Notes: generated by a model not told the origin, from the sequence alone. Positions 1 through 5,867 are shown, counted from the first letter of the stretch. The stretch is DNA of 8,614 bases from Bacteroidota bacterium (GCA_004293295.1 RDYC01000354.1:1-8614); one strand, 5' to 3'. Numbers and translations: made by a program.

Positions 1-1
1 A

Positions 2-343
2 ATTGAAACCTTTAAAACCTTTGATAGTGTGAATGTGGTTGCATTTAGCCATGAAGTGCAAAAAGCTTATTACATAGATGGCCAAGACTTACGTAATGAT
101 GAAGTGTATGTAAAACTCATTAAGCCTTATCATATAAATGATAAAGAGTTTCTACAGAAGCTGAATAGTGTTGAAATGAAAAACGTTACCTTTGAATGGT
201 TTAAAACGGCCTCTAGTTGGGGAGTAAGTGGATACCCAACGGTTATTCAAGTGCATAACGGAAAGTACTATGCTATTGCCAGAGGGTACACCGATTTAAC
301 CTCTTTAATAAGTAATATGCAAAGTGTGCTAAACAAAAATTAA
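2..343 (+). CDS. DsbA-family thioredoxin-fold protein, C-terminal part (5' end outside window)
   Basis: The reading frame is open from base 2 without a start, so the gene begins upstream and only about 113 residues are visible; the GTG at 29 is internal, not a start. The visible part fits the C-terminal half of DsbA/FrnE-like (COG3531-type) disulfide oxidoreductases: a helical stretch, then a Trp-Gly-Val-Ser-Gly-Tyr-Pro-Thr segment carrying the cis-proline typical of thioredoxin folds, a beta hairpin (VIQVHNGKYYAIARGY) and a final helix. The CxxC active site would lie in the missing N-terminal part, so redox activity and any signal peptide cannot be judged. The stop is followed after 1 nt by the alkyltransferase ATG, so the two are probably co-transcribed. 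The family call is moderately sure; the exact subfamily is inferred from overall resemblance. Confidence 0.75.
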   Translation: METFKTFDSVNVVAFSHEVQKAYYIDGQDLRNDEVYVKLIKPYHINDKEFLQKLNSVEMKNVTFEWFKTASSWGVSGYPTVIQVHNGKYYAIARGYTDLTSLISNMQSVLNKN

Positions 344-344
344 C

Positions 345-845
345 ATGAAAATTGTTGCTTTTCCGTTTTGTGACGAATTATTAACGCCTATTGGTAAAAT
401 AATTATAAAAGCTACTCAACAACACATCCACCAAATATTTTTTGTTGACAATTCCGAGCAAAGTTATTTGGCTAATCCGAATCAGATAACCCATCAATGC
501 AAAGAACAATTGAATAACTATTTTAATGGCCATTCATTTACCTTCAAGCTGCCTTTACAGCAAGATGGCACACCTTTTCAGCAAACTGTTTGGAGTGAAT
601 TACAGAGCATTAGTTTTGGAGAAACCTTAAGTTATACCAAACTCGCTGAAAGACTCGGTGATGCTAATCAAGTGAGGGCCGTAGCCAATGCAAACGGTAA
701 AAACCAATTAGCCATAGTTATTCCTTGCCATCGTATTATCGGGCAAGGTGGTAAACTAACCGGATATGCATGGGGGCTTAAGCGTAAGCAATGGCTGCTA
801 GATTTTGAAGGAAAACAAACCGGTAAAAAACTATCCTTGTTTTAA
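345..845 (+). CDS. ogt: Methylated-DNA--protein-cysteine S-methyltransferase (O6-alkylguanine-DNA alkyltransferase)
   Basis: A 166-residue suicide DNA-repair protein that would transfer the alkyl group from O6-alkylguanine to its own cysteine. The signature I-P-C-H-R-I-I lies at residues 126-132, with acceptor Cys128 and supporting His129/Arg130. The wing-helix DNA-binding part is at about 92-120, with Tyr97, the arginine finger Arg111 in QVRAVANANGKN, and the Asn-Gly-Lys-Asn turn. Glu155 in LLDFE completes the usual Cys/His/Glu network. The N-terminal ~70 residues are the poorly conserved ribonuclease-like domain. There is no Ada-type Zn-cysteine or AraC domain, so this is the short constitutive Ogt/MGMT form, of normal length. 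ATG at 345 comes 1 nt after the DsbA-like stop, and the SDR gene starts 2 nt after this stop. Ogt and MGMT/AdaB names are interchangeable at this level. Confidence 0.95.
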   Translation: MKIVAFPFCDELLTPIGKIIIKATQQHIHQIFFVDNSEQSYLANPNQITHQCKEQLNNYFNGHSFTFKLPLQQDGTPFQQTVWSELQSISFGETLSYTKLAERLGDANQVRAVANANGKNQLAIVIPCHRIIGQGGKLTGYAWGLKRKQWLLDFEGKQTGKKLSLF

Positions 846-847
846 TA

Positions 848-1687
848 ATGAAAACCGCACTTATTACCGGATTTACAAGTGGTATAGGCAAGGCAACAGT
901 TAAAAGCTTGCTTACCGAATATGAAATGATATTGGTATGTAGAAACAAAGAGAAAGGTATCAATACCATTAATGAGTTCCTCTCCTACACGCCTCATGCT
1001 AAGTTGCATTTGTTTGTTGCCGACTTATCTTCAATAAAAGAAGTGAATGCCCTTTGTTCAAATATTAAAGCACAATTTTCAAAACTGGACTTGTTAATTA
1101 ATAATGCAGGATTATTTATTCCTCAAAAACAATTAAGTGCAGATGGGTATGAACTAACCTTGGCTACTAATCACTTATCAGCGTTTCAATTAACCAATGC
1201 TTTAGTTCCTATACTAATCAATGCAAAGGAATCGCGCATTATTAATGTTGCAAGTGAGGCCCACAAAATTGCTAAGCTAGATTGGAACGATATGAATTTA
1301 ACCAATCAATTTTCGGGAATCAGGGCTTATGCAAATAGTAAACTCTATAATATTATGTTCACCTATAAATTAGCTGAGCAACTTAAGGATAGCCAAGTTA
1401 CGGTTAATGCGATGCATCCTGGTGGTGTAAATACCAATTTCGGAAAAAATGTAACCGGCTTCACCGGATTTTTATTTAATCAATTAGGGTTTTTAATGCG
1501 TACTCCTGAAAAAGGTGCTGAAACTATAATCTGGCTAGCCACATCTAATAACATTAAAGGTGTAACTGGTAAATACTTTAAGGATAAAAAAGCAATCTCC
1601 TCCCTTGCTGCCAGTTATAATCAAGACAATCTTAATAAACTATGGGCATTGAGCCAAGAAATGATAAATAACATATTAACTAGTTGA
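848..1687 (+). CDS. Short-chain dehydrogenase/reductase (retinol-dehydrogenase-like SDR)
   Basis: A 279-residue classical-fold NAD(P)-dependent SDR. Visible motifs are the cofactor-binding TGFTSGIG at 7-14, acidic Asp59 in VADL for the adenine pocket, NNAG at 85-88, Asn108, catalytic Ser136 in the INVAS strand, YANSK with Tyr161 and Lys165, and HPGGVNT from 190. Arg32 after the second beta strand (VCRN) favours NADPH over NADH. The HPG motif and the long helical insertion after it resemble retinol dehydrogenase/WWOX-like SDRs, but bacterial members have no settled substrate, so none is assigned. The gene starts 2 nt after the alkyltransferase stop and probably belongs to that operon. Its last 12 bases overlap the convergent cysteine-cluster gene. 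Confidence 0.9.
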   Translation: MKTALITGFTSGIGKATVKSLLTEYEMILVCRNKEKGINTINEFLSYTPHAKLHLFVADLSSIKEVNALCSNIKAQFSKLDLLINNAGLFIPQKQLSADGYELTLATNHLSAFQLTNALVPILINAKESRIINVASEAHKIAKLDWNDMNLTNQFSGIRAYANSKLYNIMFTYKLAEQLKDSQVTVNAMHPGGVNTNFGKNVTGFTGFLFNQLGFLMRTPEKGAETIIWLATSNNIKGVTGKYFKDKKAISSLAASYNQDNLNKLWALSQEMINNILTS

Positions 1688-2167
1688 ATAATATTGTTTC
1701 AATCGTTCAACAATTTGATACACAGCAGGACAAACTGAGATATTTTCAAGTGTTTCATTAAAAATGGTATGTATTTTAGGCTGATTGGTATGTGGGTATT
1801 CCCTGCATGCATTTGGTCTATAATCATAAACACCACAGTAATTATTTTCGCCTAGGAAAGGGCAAGGCACCGTTTTTAACACATAATCTCCATCTTCATC
1901 TATTCTAAGGTACTTATCAATAAAAGCCTGTTCACTAATTTTTAGGTGCTTGCTAAGTTGTTTAATATCCCGTTTAATAAAAAGCGGACCGGTTGTTTTA
2001 CAACAGTTGGCACAAGTTAAGCAATCCACTTTTTTAAAGGTTTCATTATGAAGATTATGTACAACAACATCAAGGTTAGAGTACCGCTTCTGCTTCAATT
2101 GTTCAAAAAACTTTTTATTGTCTTTTCTTTTTGATTGAGCTAATTTTTGGTGTTGTACTAAATCCAT
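1676..2167 (-). CDS. YkgJ-family cysteine-cluster protein (putative metal-binding)
   Basis: A 163-residue protein of the YkgJ/UPF0153 family, thought to chelate zinc or iron. Eight cysteines are arranged in the family pattern: Cys49, 52, 55 and 56 in CLTCANCC, Cys102 in PCPFL, Cys111 and Cys121 in the CGVYDYRPNACREYP block, and Cys146 near the C-terminus. The first 30 residues are lysine-rich and probably helical; there is no signal peptide or membrane segment, so it should be cytoplasmic. I start it at ATG 2167 (MDLVQHQK); the frame extends to a TTG at 2197, but that would lie inside the toxin gene. The ATG comes 1 nt after the RES toxin stop, so translation is probably coupled. The molecular function is unknown, although the cysteine pattern makes the family call firm. 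Its 3' end overlaps the convergent SDR gene by 12 nt. Confidence 0.88.
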   Translation of the reverse strand: MDLVQHQKLAQSKRKDNKKFFEQLKQKRYSNLDVVVHNLHNETFKKVDCLTCANCCKTTGPLFIKRDIKQLSKHLKISEQAFIDKYLRIDEDGDYVLKTVPCPFLGENNYCGVYDYRPNACREYPHTNQPKIHTIFNETLENISVCPAVYQIVERLKQYYSTS

Positions 2168-2168
2168 T

Positions 2169-2627
2169 TTACTTAACAAGTCTATAGTCAAATACAAAAG
2201 GAATACTGTTTGTAATTTTTATTTCTCTTGCAAGTTTATGAAAAGGATTAATTAAGTAATTATGTTCTTGATTGACAATAGCACTCGGTACTTTAGCCAT
2301 CAAAAATTTATTAGCTTTTATGAAATCGTCTCCGAAACTTTGACTTGATTGACCATAAGGAAACCTTTCCCAATCATCAGGCAACCTGTTGCGAGCATTC
2401 AAAATCAAATCTGGATCATCTGGAACCACTATTTCTAACATATAATAATCCCTTGGCATAATATCTAATTGTATATGAACAGCAACCTCTAATACCGCTA
2501 GAGACCGATGTTCGCAAGTATACAGCATAGATGTCCCGATATTATTCCATCTTCCACCATACTTTTCTGCTCCACTTCCGGTTAAATCATCACGAAAAGC
2601 CCTTTTGGCTAAGCGGTAAACTTTCAT
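2169..2627 (-). CDS. RES-domain toxin of a RES/Xre toxin-antitoxin pair
   Basis: A 152-residue RES-domain protein covering essentially only the domain. It opens with the typical MKVYRLAK start. The family's Arg-Glu-Ser signature fits Arg26 in YGGRWN, Glu47 in the SLAVLEVAVH helix and Ser115 in VPSAI, followed by the usual NPFH at 127-130. Studied relatives either degrade NAD+ (MbcT, Pseudomonas Res) or ADP-ribosylate a cellular enzyme (ParT), and their fold is related to ADP-ribosyltransferases. Nothing here shows which activity applies. A GTG at 2630 immediately precedes the ATG at 2627, giving one extra residue; either could be used. It lies 7 nt after the antitoxin stop, in the usual antitoxin-then-toxin order. 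All signature residues are present, so the toxin appears intact. Confidence 0.92.
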   Translation of the reverse strand: MKVYRLAKRAFRDDLTGSGAEKYGGRWNNIGTSMLYTCEHRSLAVLEVAVHIQLDIMPRDYYMLEIVVPDDPDLILNARNRLPDDWERFPYGQSSQSFGDDFIKANKFLMAKVPSAIVNQEHNYLINPFHKLAREIKITNSIPFVFDYRLVK

Positions 2628-2634
2628 CACTTAA

Positions 2635-3012
2635 TTAGGCAAGCACACCGTGAGCAATTCTGCCGAGTTCATTTTTGATGTATTCTATGCCGAAACTGTT
2701 ATCTAAAAAAGTTTTGGGCATAGCTCCACCAAGAGCTACATTTTTACTACTTACCCATTTAAAAAATGACTCTGAAGAACCAAGAACCTCGGTACCGTAA
2801 TTAGCAAGCATAGTGAGCTGGGTAATTTTTTCTGACTGTAATGGCTCAAAGGTTTTGTTTTCTGCTTGATAACGCTGCATGGTGCGTTCACTGATATGCA
2901 AATAACTACTCCATTCTGTAAATCGAACTCCGGTTCTAATCATGTTCATAATTGACAAAACGGTGCTATCATCGGTATAACCATAGCTAACAATTGGCTC
3001 GTTTATTTTCAT
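2635..3012 (-). CDS. Xre/MbcA/ParS-type antitoxin
   Basis: A 125-residue antitoxin cognate to the RES toxin downstream. The N-terminal half is an Xre-like helix-turn-helix, with the recognition region around residues 31-48 (EWSSYLHISERTMQRY). The C-terminal half is the DUF2384/MbcA-ParS-Xre toxin-binding domain, with Phe84-Lys-Trp86, the Gly95-Gly96 turn, Pro99, FLDNSFG at 102-108 and the final ELGRIAHGVLA helix. In characterised pairs the C-terminal tail of the antitoxin plugs the toxin active site and the HTH autorepresses the operon. The ATG at 3012 is preceded by a TAnnTTTG promoter motif 18 nt upstream. The length is at the short end of normal for the family, and nothing is missing. Confidence 0.9.
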   Translation of the reverse strand: MKINEPIVSYGYTDDSTVLSIMNMIRTGVRFTEWSSYLHISERTMQRYQAENKTFEPLQSEKITQLTMLANYGTEVLGSSESFFKWVSSKNVALGGAMPKTFLDNSFGIEYIKNELGRIAHGVLA

Positions 3013-3030
3013 TGTTTTAAACCCTCACTA

Positions 3031-3064
3031 CAAATATAGTATTTTGTCTGAAAAAAAAAGTCAA
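3031..3064 (-). promoter_or_regulatory. Probable promoter of the antitoxin-toxin operon
   Basis: On the minus strand TATATTTG (3038-3031) matches the Bacteroidota -7 consensus TAnnTTTG exactly. A TTG -33-like element lies at 3064-3062 with 23 nt between, at the upper edge of the accepted 17-23 range. Transcription would start around 3024-3027, giving a leader of about 12-15 nt before the antitoxin ATG. The spacer contains a run of nine T on this strand. A six-base direct repeat AGACAA (plus-strand TTGTCT at 3044-3049 and 3065-3070) is spaced 21 bp, two helical turns, and brackets the spacer; it could be an operator for the Xre protein, which is inference. Confidence 0.6.
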
Positions 3065-3071
3065 TTGTCTA

Positions 3072-4943
3072 TTATTTTACAATTAAAACCGGAACATTTA
3101 TAAGATGACGAACCTGGTCTACCGTACTTCCCCAAATAATATCCTTAATTCCTTTGTGTCCATGTGCACCCATAACTACTAAATCGGTGGAGGTTTTATT
3201 GATGATTTCACTTATTATGCGAGCCGATTTACCAAAACCTAACTCAATATCAACTTGATATCCTTTTTTAAGCAAGTCAGCTTGGTATACTTTTAAGTTA
3301 ATTAAATCTATCTGGGCCTCGGTATCTAATATTTCTTTTCCCATACGGATAGCACCGGCCGATTCAACAATATGTATCAATAAATACTTTGCGTTGATAT
3401 TACCTAAGGATAATGCATAATTAATCGTTTTTGCATCGTTTTTACTAAAATCAACTGTAACCGCTATTTGGTTAAAATTGGGTGAAATCAACTCCCCTAA
3501 ATTAACAGCTTCTCCATGTGGGATTACTTTCTTTTGTTTTCCTTTTACGGCAAGTAATGGCAATAAGGTGATGTAAAGTAGAATAAACCCGGCATAAACA
3601 GTAACCGCTAATAAAATCACTTTAATGAGAATTCTTTCGCTACCTAAATAATCAAAAAAAGTAACCAATTCTGAGATAACAAGTTTTATGTTTAGCCCAA
3701 CGATAATGATGGCAGAAAGCCATGCAAGTAACTGCACCCAAGGTTTGATTTTAAACTCTCCCATTAACGCTTTATCGCTGTTAAAATGTATGAGTGGAAT
3801 AACTGCAAAACCAAGCTGAATACTAAGAATTACTTGACTTAATACAAGTAACTCTCCCAGCCTATGCTCTCCAAAATATAAAATTGTAATAACCGCTGGT
3901 ATTATGGCAATTGCGCGTGTTACAATCCTTCTCAACCAAGGACTAATACGTAAATTGAGGTAGCCTTCCATTATTATTTGTCCGGCTAATGTACCTGTTA
4001 TGGTACTACTTTGGCCAGCAGCAATCAATGCGATAGCAAATAAAGTAGGAGCTAAAGAGCCAAAAATCCCGCCAAGCAAGTGGTGGGCATCTTTTATATC
4101 ACTAACTTGATGATGACCATTGCCCCAAAACGCTGAAGCTGCTAAAACAAGAATGGCTGCATTAACAAAAAAAGCTAGGTTTAACGCCACCGTTGAGTCA
4201 ATAAAGTTGAACTTAATTGCTTTAGCTAATCCAGGCTTATCCTTGCCAAAGTTTCGTGTTTGAACCAGTGCTGAATGTAAATAGAGATTATGAGGCATTA
4301 CAGTGGCTCCAATAATAGCAATAGCAATGTATAAGGCATCACCATCTAATCCCGTAGGAACAAAGCCCTTAGTTATTGCTAAAATATCAGGTTTAACAAT
4401 GAACATTTGTACAATAAATGAAAGGCCAATAATTGCAACCAATGCAAGTATAAATGCCTCCATTTTTCTGATTCCTTTGTTCAATAGAAACAACAGCAAA
4501 AAAGTATCTAACACCGTAATAATAACACCATAAAGCATTGGCAAACCAAAAAGTAAATTTAACCCGATTGCCATTCCAATAATTTCAGCCAAATCGCAAG
4601 CGGCAATTGCAATTTCTGCAAACACATACAACGAAAAATTTGCCCACTGAGGATACTGTTGTCGGGAAGCTTGGGCAAGATCCCACCCTTTAACAATACC
4701 CAGTCTGGCTGAGAGACTTTGTAACAATAGGGCCATCAAGTTGCTCATTAATAACACCCATATTAATTGATAACCAAACTTGCTTCCACCGGCAATATCA
4801 GTTGCCCAATTCCCTGGGTCCATATACCCTACACTTACCAGGTATGCAGGACCTATAAATGCAAAAAGTGTTTTCCAAAAACCACGTTTCTCTGGTATTT
4901 TTACACTCTCATGGATTTCACTTAACGACTTTTCACTTTGCAT
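3072..4943 (-). CDS. mntH: NRAMP/MntH divalent metal (manganese) transporter with C-terminal universal-stress-protein domain
   Basis: A 623-residue inner-membrane protein, about 200 residues longer than plain MntH. Residues ~25-465 are the NRAMP transporter with about eleven membrane helices. The metal-site motif of helix 1 is MDPGN with Asp42 and Asn45, and that of helix 6 is ATVMPHN with Met216 and His218. Residues ~485-623 form a cytoplasmic universal stress protein (UspA) domain: Asp498 in the first strand (AVTVDFS) and the nucleotide-binding loop Gly592-x2-Gly595-x9-Gly605-Ser606, which marks the ATP-binding rather than the UspA-like non-binding class. It should import Mn2+ (perhaps Fe2+) with protons, with the Usp domain possibly sensing nucleotide or stress state. 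ATG 4943 lies 3 nt after the mntR stop, so the two form an operon. There is no frameshift between the two parts; this is a true fusion. Confidence 0.93.
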   Translation of the reverse strand: MQSEKSLSEIHESVKIPEKRGFWKTLFAFIGPAYLVSVGYMDPGNWATDIAGGSKFGYQLIWVLLMSNLMALLLQSLSARLGIVKGWDLAQASRQQYPQWANFSLYVFAEIAIAACDLAEIIGMAIGLNLLFGLPMLYGVIITVLDTFLLLFLLNKGIRKMEAFILALVAIIGLSFIVQMFIVKPDILAITKGFVPTGLDGDALYIAIAIIGATVMPHNLYLHSALVQTRNFGKDKPGLAKAIKFNFIDSTVALNLAFFVNAAILVLAASAFWGNGHHQVSDIKDAHHLLGGIFGSLAPTLFAIALIAAGQSSTITGTLAGQIIMEGYLNLRISPWLRRIVTRAIAIIPAVITILYFGEHRLGELLVLSQVILSIQLGFAVIPLIHFNSDKALMGEFKIKPWVQLLAWLSAIIIVGLNIKLVISELVTFFDYLGSERILIKVILLAVTVYAGFILLYITLLPLLAVKGKQKKVIPHGEAVNLGELISPNFNQIAVTVDFSKNDAKTINYALSLGNINAKYLLIHIVESAGAIRMGKEILDTEAQIDLINLKVYQADLLKKGYQVDIELGFGKSARIISEIINKTSTDLVVMGAHGHKGIKDIIWGSTVDQVRHLINVPVLIVK

Positions 4944-4946
4944 AAC

Positions 4947-5606
4947 CTAAACCTCTTTAACTAAAATATTTTTAGCAACTTCTTTACTTAGTTGGATAAT
5001 TTTATTGTTTATCAGTTTTATCTCAATAGAGCCATCGAACTCATTTTTATCTGTTATAACAAGAATAGTGCCCAAAGACAGGTCAATTTTATTCAAGTGC
5101 TTTAAAAATACAACAGTATGATCTACTACACCGCTCATTACCAACTTACTTTTTAAGGTGGCATCACAAAGTAGAATAAAGTTACTTTTCAGTATCTCTC
5201 CATTCTTGGTTGGTATCGGATCCCCATGAGGATCGTGTGATGGAAAGTTCAAATATTTATCGAGTTTATCTGTTAGTATTTCTGAGTTAATGTGCTCTAG
5301 TTGCTCAGCTATTTCGTGCACTTCATCCCAACCAAAGTTTAATTTATCATATAAAAAACACTCCCACAAGCGGTGCTTTCGAACAATACCAATTGCAACC
5401 TGCTTTCCCTTTTCAGTTAAGGTTACTCCTTTATATTTTTCATATTTCAGAAGTTTCTTTACTGATAACTTCTTAATCATATCTGTTACTGAGGCGGCCT
5501 TAGTTTGCAGCACATCAGCAATAGCATTGGTGCTAATGCTATCAACCTCGAGCTCTGAAAGTTTATATATGGTTTTTAAATAATTCTCTTCAGTATATGA
5601 GTACAT
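4947..5606 (-). CDS. mntR: DtxR/MntR-family metal-dependent transcriptional repressor
   Basis: A 219-residue regulator with three parts: a winged helix at ~1-70 (recognition helix around TKAASVTDMIKKL, wing at KGVTLTEKGK), the metal-binding dimerisation domain at ~71-140, and a C-terminal FeoA/SH3-like domain at ~145-219. Aligning by eye with DtxR, metal ligands are His78, Glu82, His97, Glu101, Glu104 and His105. Glu101 replaces the iron-sensor cysteine (Cys102 of DtxR), as in manganese-responsive MntR. The N-terminal ligand position (Met10 in DtxR, Asp8 in B. subtilis MntR) is Asn8 here, within TEENYL. It is the first gene of the unit with mntH. A perfect palindrome lies 14 bp upstream of the start codon, so autorepression when manganese is plentiful is likely. 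ATG 5606 fits the conserved MYSYTEENYL start. Confidence 0.93.
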   Translation of the reverse strand: MYSYTEENYLKTIYKLSELEVDSISTNAIADVLQTKAASVTDMIKKLSVKKLLKYEKYKGVTLTEKGKQVAIGIVRKHRLWECFLYDKLNFGWDEVHEIAEQLEHINSEILTDKLDKYLNFPSHDPHGDPIPTKNGEILKSNFILLCDATLKSKLVMSGVVDHTVVFLKHLNKIDLSLGTILVITDKNEFDGSIEIKLINNKIIQLSKEVAKNILVKEV

Positions 5607-5610
5607 GGTT

Positions 5611-5618
5611 CAAAAATA
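5611..5618 (-). promoter_or_regulatory. Candidate -7 element of the mntR promoter (proximal)
   Basis: The minus strand reads TATTTTTG, an exact TAnnTTTG match, only 4 nt before the mntR ATG. The DtxR-type palindrome occupies the spacer directly upstream, so a bound repressor would block the core promoter. No TTG is visible at the expected -33 distance; a T-rich run lies there instead. If used, the transcript would be nearly or fully leaderless. Confidence 0.4.
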
Positions 5619-5620
5619 CA

Positions 5621-5640
5621 TTTTTAGATTAATCTAAAAA
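5621..5640. promoter_or_regulatory. Probable MntR operator (DtxR-type palindromic box)
   Basis: A perfect 20-bp inverted repeat with half-site TTTTTAGATT and its exact complement AATCTAAAAA, without a spacer. The core TTTAGATTAATCTAAA has the shape of DtxR/MntR boxes (TTAG-x-TTA-x-CTAA-like). It sits 15-34 bp upstream of mntR, the gene for a regulator of exactly this family. It also lies 63 bp upstream of the divergent small-protein gene, so it could affect both directions. Confidence 0.75.
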
Positions 5641-5671
5641 AATATTTAACGCATTTTAAAAATATTTAAAT

Positions 5672-5679
5672 CAAAAATA
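5672..5679 (-). promoter_or_regulatory. Candidate distal -7 element for mntR
   Basis: A second exact TAnnTTTG match (TATTTTTG) on the minus strand, 65 bp upstream of the mntR start. Transcription from here would run through the palindrome as a roadblock-type operator. There is no convincing -33 element, and the region is so AT-rich that chance matches are likely. Confidence 0.25.
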
Positions 5680-5683
5680 GTTC

Positions 5684-5691
5684 TATGTTTG
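5684..5691 (+). promoter_or_regulatory. Candidate -7 element for the small protein and zinc peptidase unit
   Basis: TATGTTTG matches TAnnTTTG exactly and ends 11 nt before the ATG at 5703, a spacing compatible with a short-leader mRNA. No clear TTG occurs 17-23 nt upstream. It is the only good candidate between the divergent genes on this strand. Confidence 0.35.
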
Positions 5692-5702
5692 TTATATAAA
5701 TT

Positions 5703-5867
5703 ATGATTCAAAAATTTCTTTCTTATTTAACATTTTGGAAAAAACGTGGTGATGACTACGCCACGCTGCCTTTTAATTTAAGGATGATGCATGGCATTAA
5801 CCGAATAAGTATTTTAATGTTTGTAATTGCACTGGTATTTATGGCAGTTAAATACTTGTTTTTGTAA
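5703..5867 (+). CDS. Small single-span membrane protein, 54 residues (DUF6728-like)
   Basis: An ATG-started 54-residue frame ending at TAA 5865-5867. The N-terminal part is polar and basic (FWKKRGDDYATLP, residues 11-23). It is followed by FNLRMMHGINR at 25-35 and one hydrophobic segment at about 36-54 (ISILMFVIALVFMAVKYLFL, interrupted only by Lys50). The protein should sit in the inner membrane by one helix, with the basic N-terminus probably cytoplasmic. The FNL-(R/K)-MMHGIN-(K/R)-SIL pattern resembles small Bacteroidota proteins grouped, from memory, as DUF6728; this is unconfirmed and their function is unknown. A TAnnTTTG motif lies just upstream. The metallopeptidase gene starts 49 nt downstream on the same strand without a terminator between, so co-transcription is likely. 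Composition and codon use look coding rather than random. Confidence 0.75.
   Translation: MIQKFLSYLTFWKKRGDDYATLPFNLRMMHGINRISILMFVIALVFMAVKYLFL

Noticed and set aside
765..785. Trp in the YAWGLKRK segment of the alkyltransferase, where many relatives have Gly
   Set aside because: E. coli Ada has a similar Y-x-W-G pattern, so this is normal family variation and not a defect.
778..969. Open frame of 63 codons on the minus strand across the alkyltransferase/SDR junction
   Set aside because: It lies antisense to two well-supported genes, has no family-like motif, and its hydrophobic look follows from the complementary codons.
2168..2197. Upstream TTG start for the cysteine-cluster protein
   Set aside because: It would add ten residues encoded inside the RES toxin gene; the ATG at 2167, 1 nt after the toxin stop, is a better start.
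3051..3059. Run of nine T (minus strand) after mntH as a possible terminator
   Set aside because: No GC-rich stem precedes it; only the short self-complementary CAATTG is nearby, which cannot form a looped hairpin.
4303..4533. Open frame of 76 codons on the plus strand inside mntH
   Set aside because: It is antisense to transmembrane helices of the transporter; the apparent hydrophobicity is a mirror effect, and no promoter or partner is seen.
5290..5583. Open frame of 97 codons on the plus strand inside mntR
   Set aside because: It is antisense to the metal-binding and DNA-binding domains of mntR; the serine/cysteine-rich composition is an artefact of the complement.
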